Assembly: GCA_037576215.1 (NCBI GenBank)
Contig: JBANDB010000002.1
Coordinates: 5,704,001-5,768,000 of the forward strand
Direction of reading: 5' to 3'
Origin: Armillaria gallica
Lineage: Eukaryota > Basidiomycota > Agaricomycetes > Agaricales > Physalacriaceae
Length of the DNA: 64,000 bases
Of this stretch, positions 21,678-32,671 are shown piece by piece; position 1 is the first letter of the stretch; each line of letters starts with the position of its first letter. The notes below the pieces were generated by a model. That model made no database searches, was not told where the DNA came from, and saw nothing but the letters and a program-made list of their open reading frames with translations. The position numbers and the translations under genes were made by a program.

Positions 21678-23757
21678 GTGCAGGATGCCATAGCTACTCC
21701 CCCGAAGTGGAAAAGACTGAGGCGGGAATGGCTGCTGAATATGCCGAAGGTAGGCGACCACGACGAAGGATTTCCTGTGCTTAATGAGAGCCTACCCTCA
21801 GTTCCAGGTGACGGCGATACAACACTTTTCGAGACCATCACTTCCCGTCAAGAATCTGCACAACCCCGCCAGGCTCCAGGGAGGGTTATCGCAAAGAAAT
21901 GCGGAAATAACGGATGCGCAGGTGCGCTATGGGCCTTTGAATGCTGGATATATACTCAAGGTAACAGGACAAGACTCGCATACGGCGAAAGGATCCCTGT
22001 CGATGACGAAGAACTGGCGATGGGCTTGCAGTACGATGGGTCTGGCAAAGAGAAGCAGGATAAGTGCACCGGCCTGGTGAGTCTACCATTGAATACCATA
22101 CGTTGCCCTTTTTTGACATGTTTCGTAGTGGTCAAGGTCGGAGATGAAGACGCTTTTCGGGCCATCTCACCTTGAAATCAAATCGCCTGCAACGTCAAAT
22201 GAACGGGAAGAGCTCCTCAGCCCGTTGATATCCGGCTCTCCCATCATCCTGCAAAGAAAATATTGTTCAAAACGGTGCAAGGTCGGAAATTATTACGCAA
22301 CAATCCCATGGTACCACTGGACGTTGCGATGAATGGCCACACCGATGCGCTCATTCCAGGGGCACCGTGGCGGATGTAACACATCGCCGATATGTCCGGC
22401 GAGGAGGTCACGTACTTCTGTCGATTCCAGCCGCCGACAATGACACTATCGCGTCCACCTCCCAGTGACAACAGTGATTCCGCAGTCACCTCCTTTGCCT
22501 AAGTTTGCTTTACCTCCGACAATGATACCGCCTCCGCTTCCTACATCTGTTCGAGGATAACACGATTCGACGTGCATCCACCATTGGCTACATGGTTTGG
22601 CCGTAAAGAAGAGCTTTCCCACTCTTCTGAGCAACGTGTCATCTGACGTACTTGCGAAGAGATAGTCGGAGGTGATTCGCAATCCCCTTCCGGCTATCAC
22701 AAAGAGAACAACGGGAGAGAGAGCGTGGAGGTGCCGGTTTCGAAGAGGCTGATGGCTCGAACCGCCGGACAGAACATCTTTGACGAGAAGATTTCATCAG
22801 CTCGTTTCAAAACGGAACTCCTCGTACAATGGGGTTGTGTAATCTGAAATGATGTCCTAGGACAATGCTTGGAATTCGGACTGTGAAGGATAGACTGTCC
22901 TGCCCGTCCTGCGGAATTTGTATGACTCTCGGTCCAGGTTCGTCCGTCTCCCGCTCTGTTTTCGAGCATTTCTCACAAATAACCTTCAGTTAAACGCTGC
23001 GCTCATTCACTACTATGTCATTCAAAGGACCTCAATGTCGCGTTCCCTATCATCGGCTCGGCAACGAAAACTGTACGCATGAGAGACGGAGGTCTCTATC
23101 AAGCATGGTATCGCCCATTCTTTATGATGTACTTTCAGCATTACCTAGCGTCGTTTGATAATCCAATATGGAAAGGAAGGTTTGTCCCTCCTTTTCCCCT
23201 TTTATTCGTGTTCACTAACTAGCCCCATTCAGATACGTTCTCAACTGCAAAGACATTCTTTATCACGCCAAATAGGTCGAGCTCTCGGACATTGAGTCCC
23301 TCTACTACGGCCCCGGTGCCAAACTCTCCTGTATCCACGCCGGCGACTTAACGCTGCGCTACGTCCTCCCTCTCATTCACAATACTTCCCCGAGCGCCCC
23401 ATATCTGATTTAGCCCTCATCGCCAGACACTTTGATAGAATCTTCACGGTAGAGCGTCACGTCACTCGCCCGAAATGAGAGCGCAGATGCGCTGCAAGCT
23501 AACCTGAGCGCGTTGCGTTGGGGCAGCCCACCACAGCCTAGTTTCTTCATCCGAAGAGTGAGGCCGTGCTGATGCGAGGCCCGAAGACGTTGTTCAATAT
23601 TGATAACAGCCGATTGGAAGTTGCGATTCCACCAAATGACGATGGACAGAGGGAATGGCAAGTCGACGGCCACCATTTTCTGTTTTCGGTGTCAGCGCGT
23701 GGCAGCTGTCGATTCAACTTGTCTATGGAGTGGAAGGGTGTTGTAACTTAGCTTGGA
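21678..23757 (+). pseudogene. Unidentified decayed gene, unit A
   Basis: Coding-like pieces on the plus strand in shifting frames. An exon ends QYDGSGKEKQDKCTGL at a GTGAGT donor (22078) with an acceptor near 22128. Further segments include EEVTYFCRFQPP (about 22400), DRLSCPSCGICMTLGP (about 22890), YHRLG...MRDGGLYQAWYRPFF (about 23050-23130) and YVLNCKDILYHAK/ELSDIESLYYGPGAKLSC (about 23235-23335). Stops and frameshifts interrupt it throughout. I do not recognise the family. The same sequence is present in unit B at 27741-29580, and its 3' end is present in unit C near 32170-32370, always facing an F-box gene. Confidence 0.5.
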
Positions 23758-23953
23758 AGTGGGTGGTGCTCTGGTAGAAGCATAAAATTTCCTCTGATAG
23801 TCGCTGTCTTCCTGGTAACTTGTTTATTGAAAGCATGCATTATTCGCTGTTTCCTACGACGACCAGAGGCCGAGGACAACGGATCAATTCGAGACGAGAC
23901 GAGACTTTCGCTCCCCAAGAGAAACGTGTATACTAATATCAAAAACTGCGTAG

Positions 23954-25717
23954 TTATAGTGAAGCAATGCTACAAGTACCGAAAGAGAATCCTTCAGCAT
24001 AATATTGCTTCAAGTGAGATATTGTAGTGTCAATGCCAGGGGATGGGTCTAGGAAATCGCCATACAATCTAAGAGTTTGTAAACGGTCAAATCTGCGGGA
24101 ATTGTCACTGATTCTGCGAGACCGGACCATGTGCACGAGGCCCAAAATTTCGAGTCCTCCACCAGGTATATACAGAGTGCACAAGTGGGGGAGAATCAAG
24201 TCCTCCGAAGAGGAAGTATGGTCCACAGTGAGCTTTTTTATGACCTCTTTAGTGACGACTTTAGAGCCTATGCGAGATAGTCTCAAATCTTCAAGAGTGG
24301 GTGTAGAAGGAAAGAGTTGTAGTACATCTGCGGTGAGAACTAGCCCGTGGTCGAAGTGTAGTACGGTAATCGGGGATTGTGAACGTTGGAGAAGATGGCA
24401 TATCGAGGAAAAAACCTCCTGCACTTCGTGGTAGCCCTTTTGAGAGCAAGAGACTCTCAGCACAGAAAGCGCCGGCGCAACAAGTCTATCAGTGACTTGT
24501 CGAAAGATGGATTGGTTTAGGATGCGCTTCCTGTTCCAAGAAGAAAGATCCAACACACGCAGCTGCGGACAGATGAGAGGATAAACATCGTCCCCAAATT
24601 CCTGCTCTAATGAACCACCATTCAACCTTAGGGTACACTTCTCCACCTGCTGGAGCTTTGTCAGAGTGTTCAGATAATGATGCGTCTTAGGAACATCATG
24701 ATCAAAGCAGCTAGACATGTAGCTATGGTCGCTGCGATACGCCTTTAACTGATTCCAAGGGAGCTTGAGGCCATCGGGCCGCCAATCTATAACTTCGAGC
24801 GATCGTAGTTTGGGAGTGGATGAGAACAGGCGCAAGTTTTCGGACATTCCAAAGACACCGTCCTGACAAAGGAGGATCAAGCGTTCTAAAGATGGTAGGG
24901 ATAAACGCAGATCACTCATTTGCAATAAAATGGATGAGGCAAGATAGAGATGGAGCTCTCGAATACGACTGGAAAATGAGAACAGGATAGCTACCAACTG
25001 CGGAGGAAGTTCTTGCGGAGCAAATTCCTTCACTATACGGCATATCGATATTGACAACGGATAAATTCCCGAGCAGTCTAACTGTCGACCAAGCTGTCGG
25101 ATATAAGAATGGTCCTTGAAATTCGTCTCCGTGATTATGATATTGATGAAGGACCAGAGTCTTGGGGATGAAAGAGAGGCACTCCTCCATTTTTTAGAAA
25201 CCCCCGCAATCGACCACAAGGAGCTCTCTGTAGGCTTGAACTGCCAATCACCGTCCCGCTCGACGGGCTCCTCTCCCTCCTCCCGTACGATCTGCACCCT
25301 GGACACTGGGATATCGATGGTATCAAGGAAGATGTGATTGAGTATCTCTAGAGGGAGGCGCCGGACAGGACTAAGTAGATTCCGGCTTTCACGGACTGCC
25401 TCTGTGATTCGCACGCGCTCCTGGCGCAGCGCGTTCATCCTCTGGGAGACTGCAACGATTTGGGCTTTCAAGGAGAGTGAGAAGGCTTCGAGATTGGATT
25501 TCTCCATGTCAATGCTTTGTATTTGCTGATTGTATGATGATGTCATGGCCGACAGTACCGTCTCTTCGTACTGTGAAGGAGGGTTGTTCGAACGGGTGAG
25601 ATGCATCCACTCCGGATCGTCGGAGAGAGAGGGTTCGGTGGTGAAGGTGCAAGAGGGCAAGTGATGGTTTGGACACGGGCATCCAGAGCATGGTGCCCAC
25701 ATCGAGTTAGTATACAT
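23954..25717 (-). CDS. F-box protein, tandem copy A
   Basis: Single exon, 587 residues. The ATG at 25717 (MYTNSMWAPCSGCPCPNHH) is chosen because copies B and C begin the same way; a longer frame exists upstream. Layout: a Cys/His-rich N-terminus (CSGCPCPNHHLPSC), a roughly 60-residue predicted coiled coil (MEKSNLEAFSLSLKAQIV region), an F-box (LSPVRRLPLEILNHIFLDTI), then about 400 residues of irregular leucine-rich segments. This is a common Agaricomycete F-box type. It probably recruits substrates to SCF ubiquitin ligases (family knowledge). Copies B and C are close paralogs in tandem. Confidence 0.85.
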   Translation of the reverse strand: MYTNSMWAPCSGCPCPNHHLPSCTFTTEPSLSDDPEWMHLTRSNNPPSQYEETVLSAMTSSYNQQIQSIDMEKSNLEAFSLSLKAQIVAVSQRMNALRQERVRITEAVRESRNLLSPVRRLPLEILNHIFLDTIDIPVSRVQIVREEGEEPVERDGDWQFKPTESSLWSIAGVSKKWRSASLSSPRLWSFINIIITETNFKDHSYIRQLGRQLDCSGIYPLSISICRIVKEFAPQELPPQLVAILFSFSSRIRELHLYLASSILLQMSDLRLSLPSLERLILLCQDGVFGMSENLRLFSSTPKLRSLEVIDWRPDGLKLPWNQLKAYRSDHSYMSSCFDHDVPKTHHYLNTLTKLQQVEKCTLRLNGGSLEQEFGDDVYPLICPQLRVLDLSSWNRKRILNQSIFRQVTDRLVAPALSVLRVSCSQKGYHEVQEVFSSICHLLQRSQSPITVLHFDHGLVLTADVLQLFPSTPTLEDLRLSRIGSKVVTKEVIKKLTVDHTSSSEDLILPHLCTLYIPGGGLEILGLVHMVRSRRISDNSRRFDRLQTLRLYGDFLDPSPGIDTTISHLKQYYAEGFSFGTCSIASL

Positions 25718-26123
25718 GATTATATGGGCCTGTGCGATGAGATGCTCGTGAGTAGATCTTTGATCATACAAATGGGAGACCATACCAAGGAAAGATGTCT
25801 TCAAAAAAAGAGTCAAGGGTACAAAGCAGGGCGTCCGAGTTTATGTTCAGTGTTATGGATTCTGCACCAGCACGAGGTATCAACGAGGTTCTGCCAGAGA
25901 GAGAAGCAGACTCTCACGCTGCATTCATATCAACAGAGCCGGAAGGCTTCGGACCGAACGTCAGCACATAGTCGCTGCATTCGCTTCATCGCGTAAGAAA
26001 GAAAACCAGCGGCCTGATATACCTTCTGGCTGGCCAGTCACGGTGACAACTACCAATGGGGGCGTCATAGAGATAAATAAGCGGGGCTAGCGGCCCGCTG
26101 TTCCGTATTGATTGCCCGCTCAT

Positions 26124-27331
26124 CCCCAGTCAAAAGTCTGGAGACGTGGGTGGACGGTCATAGATATCTATTGATTCATCCATGGGCGTCAGCAGTCATC
26201 GATAAATGGGCCATTTCATGGCTTTTGAATTGATGCCTATTGATGATCATATACCCTTATTGACGTTCATCTGTGCGCATCTATAAGCATCCATATAATG
26301 AATATATTTTCTCCGCTACAGTACGTAAACATCAAAGTTCACCGCCCTGGTCCTTTCCGCCAATAGACTCCATCCCCGCAACATTGGTGTCGCATAGTGG
26401 CATAGCATCCAATCCGTCCATGTAGAGTGTGCACTGGTAGAGCCTGACAGCAGATATAATCAGTGCTGGGGATAGAAAATTGTGAATTTCAGCATACATA
26501 TCATGGTAGATTATGCAGACACCGCGATATATAGGTACCGGAAAGCCAAAATCTGGTGCGAGGGCGTAGGCAGTAATAAAGGTGATAAGTGCAAACAGGG
26601 AAAATTCAGGACCCGTCGTGGCTACACCCAAAAAGAAGGTGAGAGAATGGATAAGAAACGAATAAAGCACTCGCCTGATACGCGTCACGTCGTTCCCTTC
26701 TGTTCTGACCCATATACCTGGATATATGCGTCGACCGTGGCGCAAATAAGTGATTTTCGTGCCTATACGAGCTCTGGAGATCGTTCTGAGCAAGAAAATA
26801 AGAATAGTCAGAGCGTTGGAAACAGCGTGTGTAATGTACCGTTCTCCCCGAATTTACGAAAGTTACGATGAAAGCAGTGCATTATCGGTGGCATATGGTG
26901 ATAGAAGTCGCATATAGCGCATTGCACGACAGAAATGGCGACCAGAAGGCAGGAAGACAGGGAAAAGAAACGCGGCGTGAACCGAAGTAGTGGTGATGGT
27001 GGTGGTAAGAGGGAAAGGATGGGCGTGGGAATTCTGACTTGGACTTGCTCATGATCTACGCGCAGCGGCATTATGCATCTCTGGTATCATGGTAATAGCA
27101 TTACGAGCAGCCAGACATTTGGGTACAATGAATGTGCATGCCAGGAACGATTTTAAAGAAGTCGCAAACCGACTTAAGTCCGGCACTTGTATGATCTACG
27201 CAGGTGCGTGCTTCATTCTCATTGTATTCATGATGACGGCGTCAATAGGCATCGACTGACATATATAGGTAGATAATAAATCGACACACGTCCCTGACCG
27301 TCTCCTGACGTCTCCAGACTTTTGACTGGGG
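26124..27331. mobile_element. 1.2 kb DNA transposon with 24 bp inverted ends
   Basis: The ends are CCCCAGTCAAAAGTCTGGAG... at 26124 and the exact inverse ending at 27331, perfect over 24 bp. Both sides are flanked by CTCAT (26119-26123 and 27332-27336), a 5 bp target duplication. The interior (with minus-strand ORFs at 26332-26793 and 26808-27071) shows no recognisable transposase, so this is probably a non-autonomous copy. It sits between duplication units A and B; the matching sequence beside copy C has no such insert. Confidence 0.82.
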
Positions 27332-27740
27332 CTCATCCGTCATGACAGCAACCCCCATCACGTTCAGATTTCCAGTCGGCAATAATCTTGACTTTTATAC
27401 CCCATGGTTCATCTTTTTACATCCCGAAGGCTCTCTGAAATATGGAAGAGCCCCTCTGGCACCATAGAAATGGGACGAAGAGCGTCTGCCACAACAACGT
27501 CCACAATCTCTGCTGTTCAGGGAGCTTCATTCAATGGTCGCACTCGAGCGGGAGCTGTAGCGGCAAGAGTGAGCCTGACTGGTAGTGCCACAGAGGATAT
27601 TGCCCGCTCGCTAGGTACAGATAAAACTTTGGAGTAAATAGCCGCTGAGGAAGGTGAGTAGCTTCATCTTATCCGTCTGCTGTGCTTGATAGCAACAGTG
27701 CCGCCGACTCAGACTGGAGTCGTTCAAGTGCAGCCCACAG

Positions 27741-29580
27741 GTGCGAGTCGACATTGAACGAACTAAAGGTTCGTACTCGTTATACATGCATCGCGGTTCA
27801 GCGGTGTACCCATATCAGCAGCAGAACTGGCACTCGAAGAAAAGGCGTCTGTATCGACACCGAAGAAGCGACCCCCCACTAGTCCGACAAGCCCAGCAAA
27901 GAGAGGATGTAGCGATGAACTTGCAGTACGACGAGTTCGGCGAGAGGCAAGATAAGTGCACCAACCTGTGAGTCTGCTATTGGATACCATATAATATCAT
28001 TGCTTTTTTGACGTGTTTGGTAGTGATAAAGGTCGAAGATGAAGGTGTTGTTCCGGCAAAATGTAGCATCCTTGAAATCAAACACCTGTAACTCCCAAAT
28101 GAACGGGAAGAACTAGTCGGTCCCGTTGATATCCGGCTCTCCCATCATCCTCCAATGAAAATCCTACCCAAAATGGTGCAAGGTTGGAAATAATAACGCA
28201 ATAGGTACCCATGGTACCACTGCATATCGTGTCGAATGGCCACAGCAATGCGCTTGTTTCAGGGTGCAACTTTGTCCCGAGCACCGTGGCCATGCAGGAG
28301 GCAGATGATCAATGTAACATATCGCGGATATTTCCGGCGAGGAGGAGGTCACGTACTTCTGTCGATTCCAGCCGCCGACAATGACACTATCGTGTCCACC
28401 TCCAAGTGACAACAATGATTCCGCAGTCGCCTCCTTTGCCTGAGTTTGCTTTGCCTACGACAATGATGCCGCCTCCGCTTCCTACATCTGTTCGAGGATA
28501 ACACGATTGGACGTGCATCCACTATTGGCTATAGCGTCCCTGTCATTGGCATGGTTTGGCCGTAAAGCAGACCTTTCCCACTCTTCTGAGCAACGTGTCA
28601 TCTGACGTACTTGCTAAGAGATAGTCAGAGGTGATTCGCAATCCCCTTCCGACTATCACGAAGAGAACAACGGGAGAGAGAACGCGGAGGTACCGGTTTC
28701 GAAGAGGCTGATGGCTCGGACCGCCGGACAGAACATCTTTGACGAGAAGATTCTATCAGCTCGTTTCAAAACGGAACTCCTCAGACAATGGGGTTGTGTA
28801 ACCTGAAATGTTGTCCTAGGACGATGCTTGGAATTCGGACTGTGAAGGATAGAATGTCCTGCCTGTCCTGTGGAATTTGCATGACTCTCGGTCCAGGTTT
28901 GTCCGTCTTTCGCTCTGTTTTCGAGGACTTCTCACAAATAACCTTCAGTTCAACGCTGCGCACATTCACTACCACGATATTCAATGGACCTCAATATCGA
29001 GTTCCCTATCATCGGCTCGGCAGCTGCGCGCATGAGTGACGGAGGTCTTGATCAAGCATGGCACCGTCCATTCTTTCCGATGTCCTTTCGGCGTTGCCTA
29101 GCATCGCTTGATAATCCAATGTGGAAAGGAAGGTTGGTCCCTCCTTTTCTCCTTTTCTTCGTGTTCACTAAACAGCCCCATTCAGATACGTTCTCAACTG
29201 CAAAGACATTCTCTACAAACCCAATACGAACTCCCGGAGATTGAGTCTTCCTACTACGGCTTCGGTGCCAAACCCTCTTGTACTGGCGCCGTCAGCTTTA
29301 ATGCCGCGCTATGTCCTCCCTCATTCGCGATGCTTCCACGAGCGCAGCCGTGTCTGATTCAGCCCTCATTGCACGGTACCTTGATAGGACCTACAAGGAC
29401 GGGCGTCACGTCACTCGCCCAAAATGGGAGCGTAGACGCGGCCCAAGCTAACCTGAGCAGGCAGTCTACCTGCAGCCCAATTTCTTTATCCGGAGACTTG
29501 GAGTAAGGGCGTGTTGATGCGAGGCCCGAAGACCAATGTTGACAACAACCGGTTGGAAGATGCGATTCCATGACGTGCGG
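27741..29580 (+). pseudogene. Unidentified decayed gene, unit B
   Basis: Second copy of the relic at 21678-23757, in the same order and orientation: QYDEFGERQDKCTNL at about 27920, EEVTYFCRFQPP at about 28350, DRMSCLSCGICMTLGP at about 28850, a YHRLGS...MSDGGLDQAWHRPFF stretch at 29010-29080, and the tail before 29580. It is more degraded than unit A. Function unknown. Confidence 0.5.
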
Positions 29581-29994
29581 ATAGGCAGAGGAAATGCGAG
29601 GTTGAAGGTGTTTTTCTTTGAATCCTAGAGTAGTTACATGTACGTATAGTCCAATTTACGTACTCGTTGTGTATATTATGTTATCGATGTGAGGCAGCTT
29701 AACTAGCCCGTTCACTATTGTGATCAGCCTCTGCTGTAGCGATCTGTGCTTACTCGAACCAGCCTAACCTGCTCTTCTACACCCAGATACTTATGTAACA
29801 TTCGGGGCCTCCTCTGGATGCCATGATGTCTTTACAACGTCGCTATAACATAGGTCAAATATAGTTACTGAAAACATGGATTATCCGGTGTTCGCTAGTA
29901 AGACAGTCGGGACGTAATGGATATTCTAGACAAAAGATCTCTTTTGCTGATTACGAAAATAAATTGTACACTGATACTGGGAGCTGCGTAGGTA
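29581..29994. other. Spacer between relic B and F-box copy B
   Basis: No gene seen. AT-leaning sequence between two convergent units; likely holds the 3' UTR of F-box copy B. Confidence 0.4.
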
Positions 29995-31737
29995 TCATGA
30001 ACCGATGCGATAAATATCGAAAGAGAATCCTTCAGCGAAGTACTTCTCTAGGTAGAGGATTGTATCGTCAAAGCCAGGGCACGGGTCTGGGAAATCACCA
30101 CACACTCTGAGGGTTTGTAAACGGTTAACTCTGCGAGAATTGTCACCCTTCCTACGAGACCGGACCATACGCACAATGCCTAAAACTGTGAGTCCTTCAC
30201 CAGTTATATACAGAGTGCGCAGGCGGGGTAGAACCGGGTCTTCCGAAGAAGCATAGTCCACAGTTAGCCCTTCTACGACCTCCTCAGTGAAGCCCTTTAG
30301 GCGTGTTAGCCGCAAATCCTCAAGAGTGGGTGAATTACGAAAGAGTTGCAGTAAATCTTCGCTGAGAACTCGACAATGGTCGAAGTGCAGTACGGTAATC
30401 GGGGATTGTGAACGTTGGAGAAGATGGCATATCGAGGAAAAAGCCTCCTGCACTTCGTAATGGCCCCTTTGAGAGCATGCGACTCTCAACACAGAAAGCA
30501 CCGGCAAAACAAGTCTATCAGCGACTTGTCGAAAGACGGACTCCGTTGAGGTACGCTTCATACTCCAAGATCCAAGATCCAATACACGCAACTGCGGACA
30601 GATGAGAGGATATACATCGTCCCCAAATCCCTGCGCCAATGAAGCACCGCTCAACCTTAGGGCACACTCCTCCACTTGTTGGAACTTTCTCAGAGCGTTG
30701 AGATGATGATGCGTCCGAGGACCATGAAAAACGGTAGATATATACCTATGGTCACTGTAATACTTCTTTAATTGACTCCAAGGAAGCTCGAGGCCATCCC
30801 GCCAATCTATAACCTCGAGCGATTGTAGTTTCGGAGTGTATGAGAACAGGCGCAAGTTTTGGGATGTTCCAACAAGCCTATCCTGACAAAGGAGGGTCAA
30901 GTATTCCAAAGATGGTAGGGATAACCGCATGTCACTCATCTGCGATAACATGGATGAGGTAAGATAGAGATGGAGCTCTTGAATGCAACTGGAAAATGAG
31001 AACAGAATAGCCACCAACTGCGGAGGAAGTTCTTGTGGAGCAAATTCCCTCACTATACGGCATATCGAAATTGATAAAGGATATTTTCCCGAGCGGTCTA
31101 ACTGTCGACCAAGCTGTCGAATATAAGAATGGTCCTTGAAATTTGACTCCGTGATTATGATATTGACGTAGGACCAGAGTCTTGGGGATGAAAGAGAGAC
31201 GCTCCTCCATTTTTTAGAAACCGCCGTAATCGACCACAAGGAGCTCTCTGTAGGCATGAACTCCCAATCACCGTCCTGCTCGGTGGGCTCCTCTCCCTCC
31301 TCCCGTACGATCTGCACTCTGGCCACTGGGAAATCGATGGTATCAAGGAAGATGTGATTGAGTATCTCTAGAGGGAGACGCCGGACAGGACTAAGCAGAT
31401 TCCGGCTTTCACGGACTGCCTCTGTGATTCGCGCGTGCTCCTGGCGCAGCACGTTCATCCTTTGGGTGACTGCAACGATTTGGGTTTTCAAGGAGAGTGA
31501 GAAGGCTTCGAGATTGGATTTCTCCATGTCGATGCTGTGAATTTGCTGATCGTAGGTTGATGTCATGGCCGACAGTACCGTCTCTTCGTACTGTGAAGGA
31601 GGGTTGTTCGAACGGGTGAGGTGCATCCACTCAGGATCATCGGAGAGGGAAGGTTTGACGGCAAAAGTGCAGGATGGTAAGTGATGGTTTGGACACGGGC
31701 ATTCGGAGCAAGGCACCCATATCGAGTTTGTATGCAT
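29995..31737 (-). CDS. F-box protein, tandem copy B
   Basis: Single exon, 580 residues from ATG 31737 (MHTNSIWVPCSECPCPNHH). An in-frame ATG 39 nt upstream could also be used. Same layout as copy A: Cys-rich start, coiled coil, F-box LSPVRRLPLEILNHIFLDTI, leucine-rich remainder. It is very close to copy A by eye across most of its length, with a few residues deleted. The reading frame is intact, suggesting selection for all three copies. Confidence 0.85.
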   Translation of the reverse strand: MHTNSIWVPCSECPCPNHHLPSCTFAVKPSLSDDPEWMHLTRSNNPPSQYEETVLSAMTSTYDQQIHSIDMEKSNLEAFSLSLKTQIVAVTQRMNVLRQEHARITEAVRESRNLLSPVRRLPLEILNHIFLDTIDFPVARVQIVREEGEEPTEQDGDWEFMPTESSLWSITAVSKKWRSVSLSSPRLWSYVNIIITESNFKDHSYIRQLGRQLDRSGKYPLSISICRIVREFAPQELPPQLVAILFSFSSCIQELHLYLTSSMLSQMSDMRLSLPSLEYLTLLCQDRLVGTSQNLRLFSYTPKLQSLEVIDWRDGLELPWSQLKKYYSDHRYISTVFHGPRTHHHLNALRKFQQVEECALRLSGASLAQGFGDDVYPLICPQLRVLDLGSWSMKRTSTESVFRQVADRLVLPVLSVLRVACSQRGHYEVQEAFSSICHLLQRSQSPITVLHFDHCRVLSEDLLQLFRNSPTLEDLRLTRLKGFTEEVVEGLTVDYASSEDPVLPRLRTLYITGEGLTVLGIVRMVRSRRKGDNSRRVNRLQTLRVCGDFPDPCPGFDDTILYLEKYFAEGFSFDIYRIGS

Positions 31738-32169
31738 GGTTGGTTGACCTGTGCGACAAGATGATGAGTCCATCATTTATCGTATTGGCAAATGGGACAG
31801 TATACCAAGATTGAAAGCAAAGATGTCTTCTCGAAAAGAGTCAAGAGTGCAAGCTGGGCAACTTTATTCACGTTCAGTGCTCTAGAGGAGTCTACACCAG
31901 TGTGAGGTGCTGTGTGAGAGTGGTGGTAGTAGTAGGAGTAGTAGCGGCTGCGGAGAGAAAGAACTCTCACGCTGCATGAGTCAACCGCGCCGGACTTCGG
32001 ACCGAAAGAAAGTCAGCTTACTTGGTACTTACTCGCTGCATTCCCTTCATCGCGAAAGAAAGACCAGCGGTCTGATATACCCTTTGACTGTTCAGTTACA
32101 GTGACAATGGATGGAGATAAATTGTCCACCCCTACCACTAGTGGGGCGCCATAGAGGAAGACTGGATTG

Positions 32170-32420
32170 ATTGCAGTGTTGTGAGGGTCGCGCGACCGTC
32201 ACCGAAGGACGCGCTCTAACTTCTGACCTGAACACGCTGTGTTGTGACAGCCTACTGCAGCCCAGTTTCTTCATCCGGAGACTGAGGGCGTGTTGGTGCG
32301 TGGCCCAAAGACGTCGTTCAATATTTGACAACAGCCGATTGGAAGATGTGATTCCACCGAGTGAATAGGCAGAGGGACCGTCGAGTTGACCGCCGCCATG
32401 TTCTGTTTTTGGTGTCAGCA
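32170..32420. repeat. Third duplication unit: fragment of the relic gene
   Basis: Matches the 3' end of the relics in units A (about 23500-23690) and B (about 29450-29600): shared strings such as TTTCTTCATCCG and GACAACAGCCGATTGGAAG. Only the tail of the relic survives in this unit, followed by F-box copy C. Confidence 0.65.
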
Positions 32421-32671
32421 GCGAGCACGTGGCAGTTGTGGATTCACCTTGTCTATGGGGTGGAAGGGCATTTTGACTTCGTTTGTCGGCCGGTGGTGCC
32501 CTGGTGGAAGTATTGATTCTCTTCTGATTGTCGCTGTCTTCCTTGTAATTTGACAATTGAAAGCATGAGTTATTCGGTATTTCCTAGTACAACGAGAGGA
32601 CGATATATATGTTAAACCTAGACAAGACATCTCTTTCGCTCTCAAAGAAAAGCGTAGAAACTGCGTAGCTA

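Noticed and set aside
26332..27071. Minus-strand ORFs as a transposase or host gene
   Set aside because: They lie wholly inside the 26124-27331 transposon and show no transposase motif that I recognise. They are listed only as content of that element.
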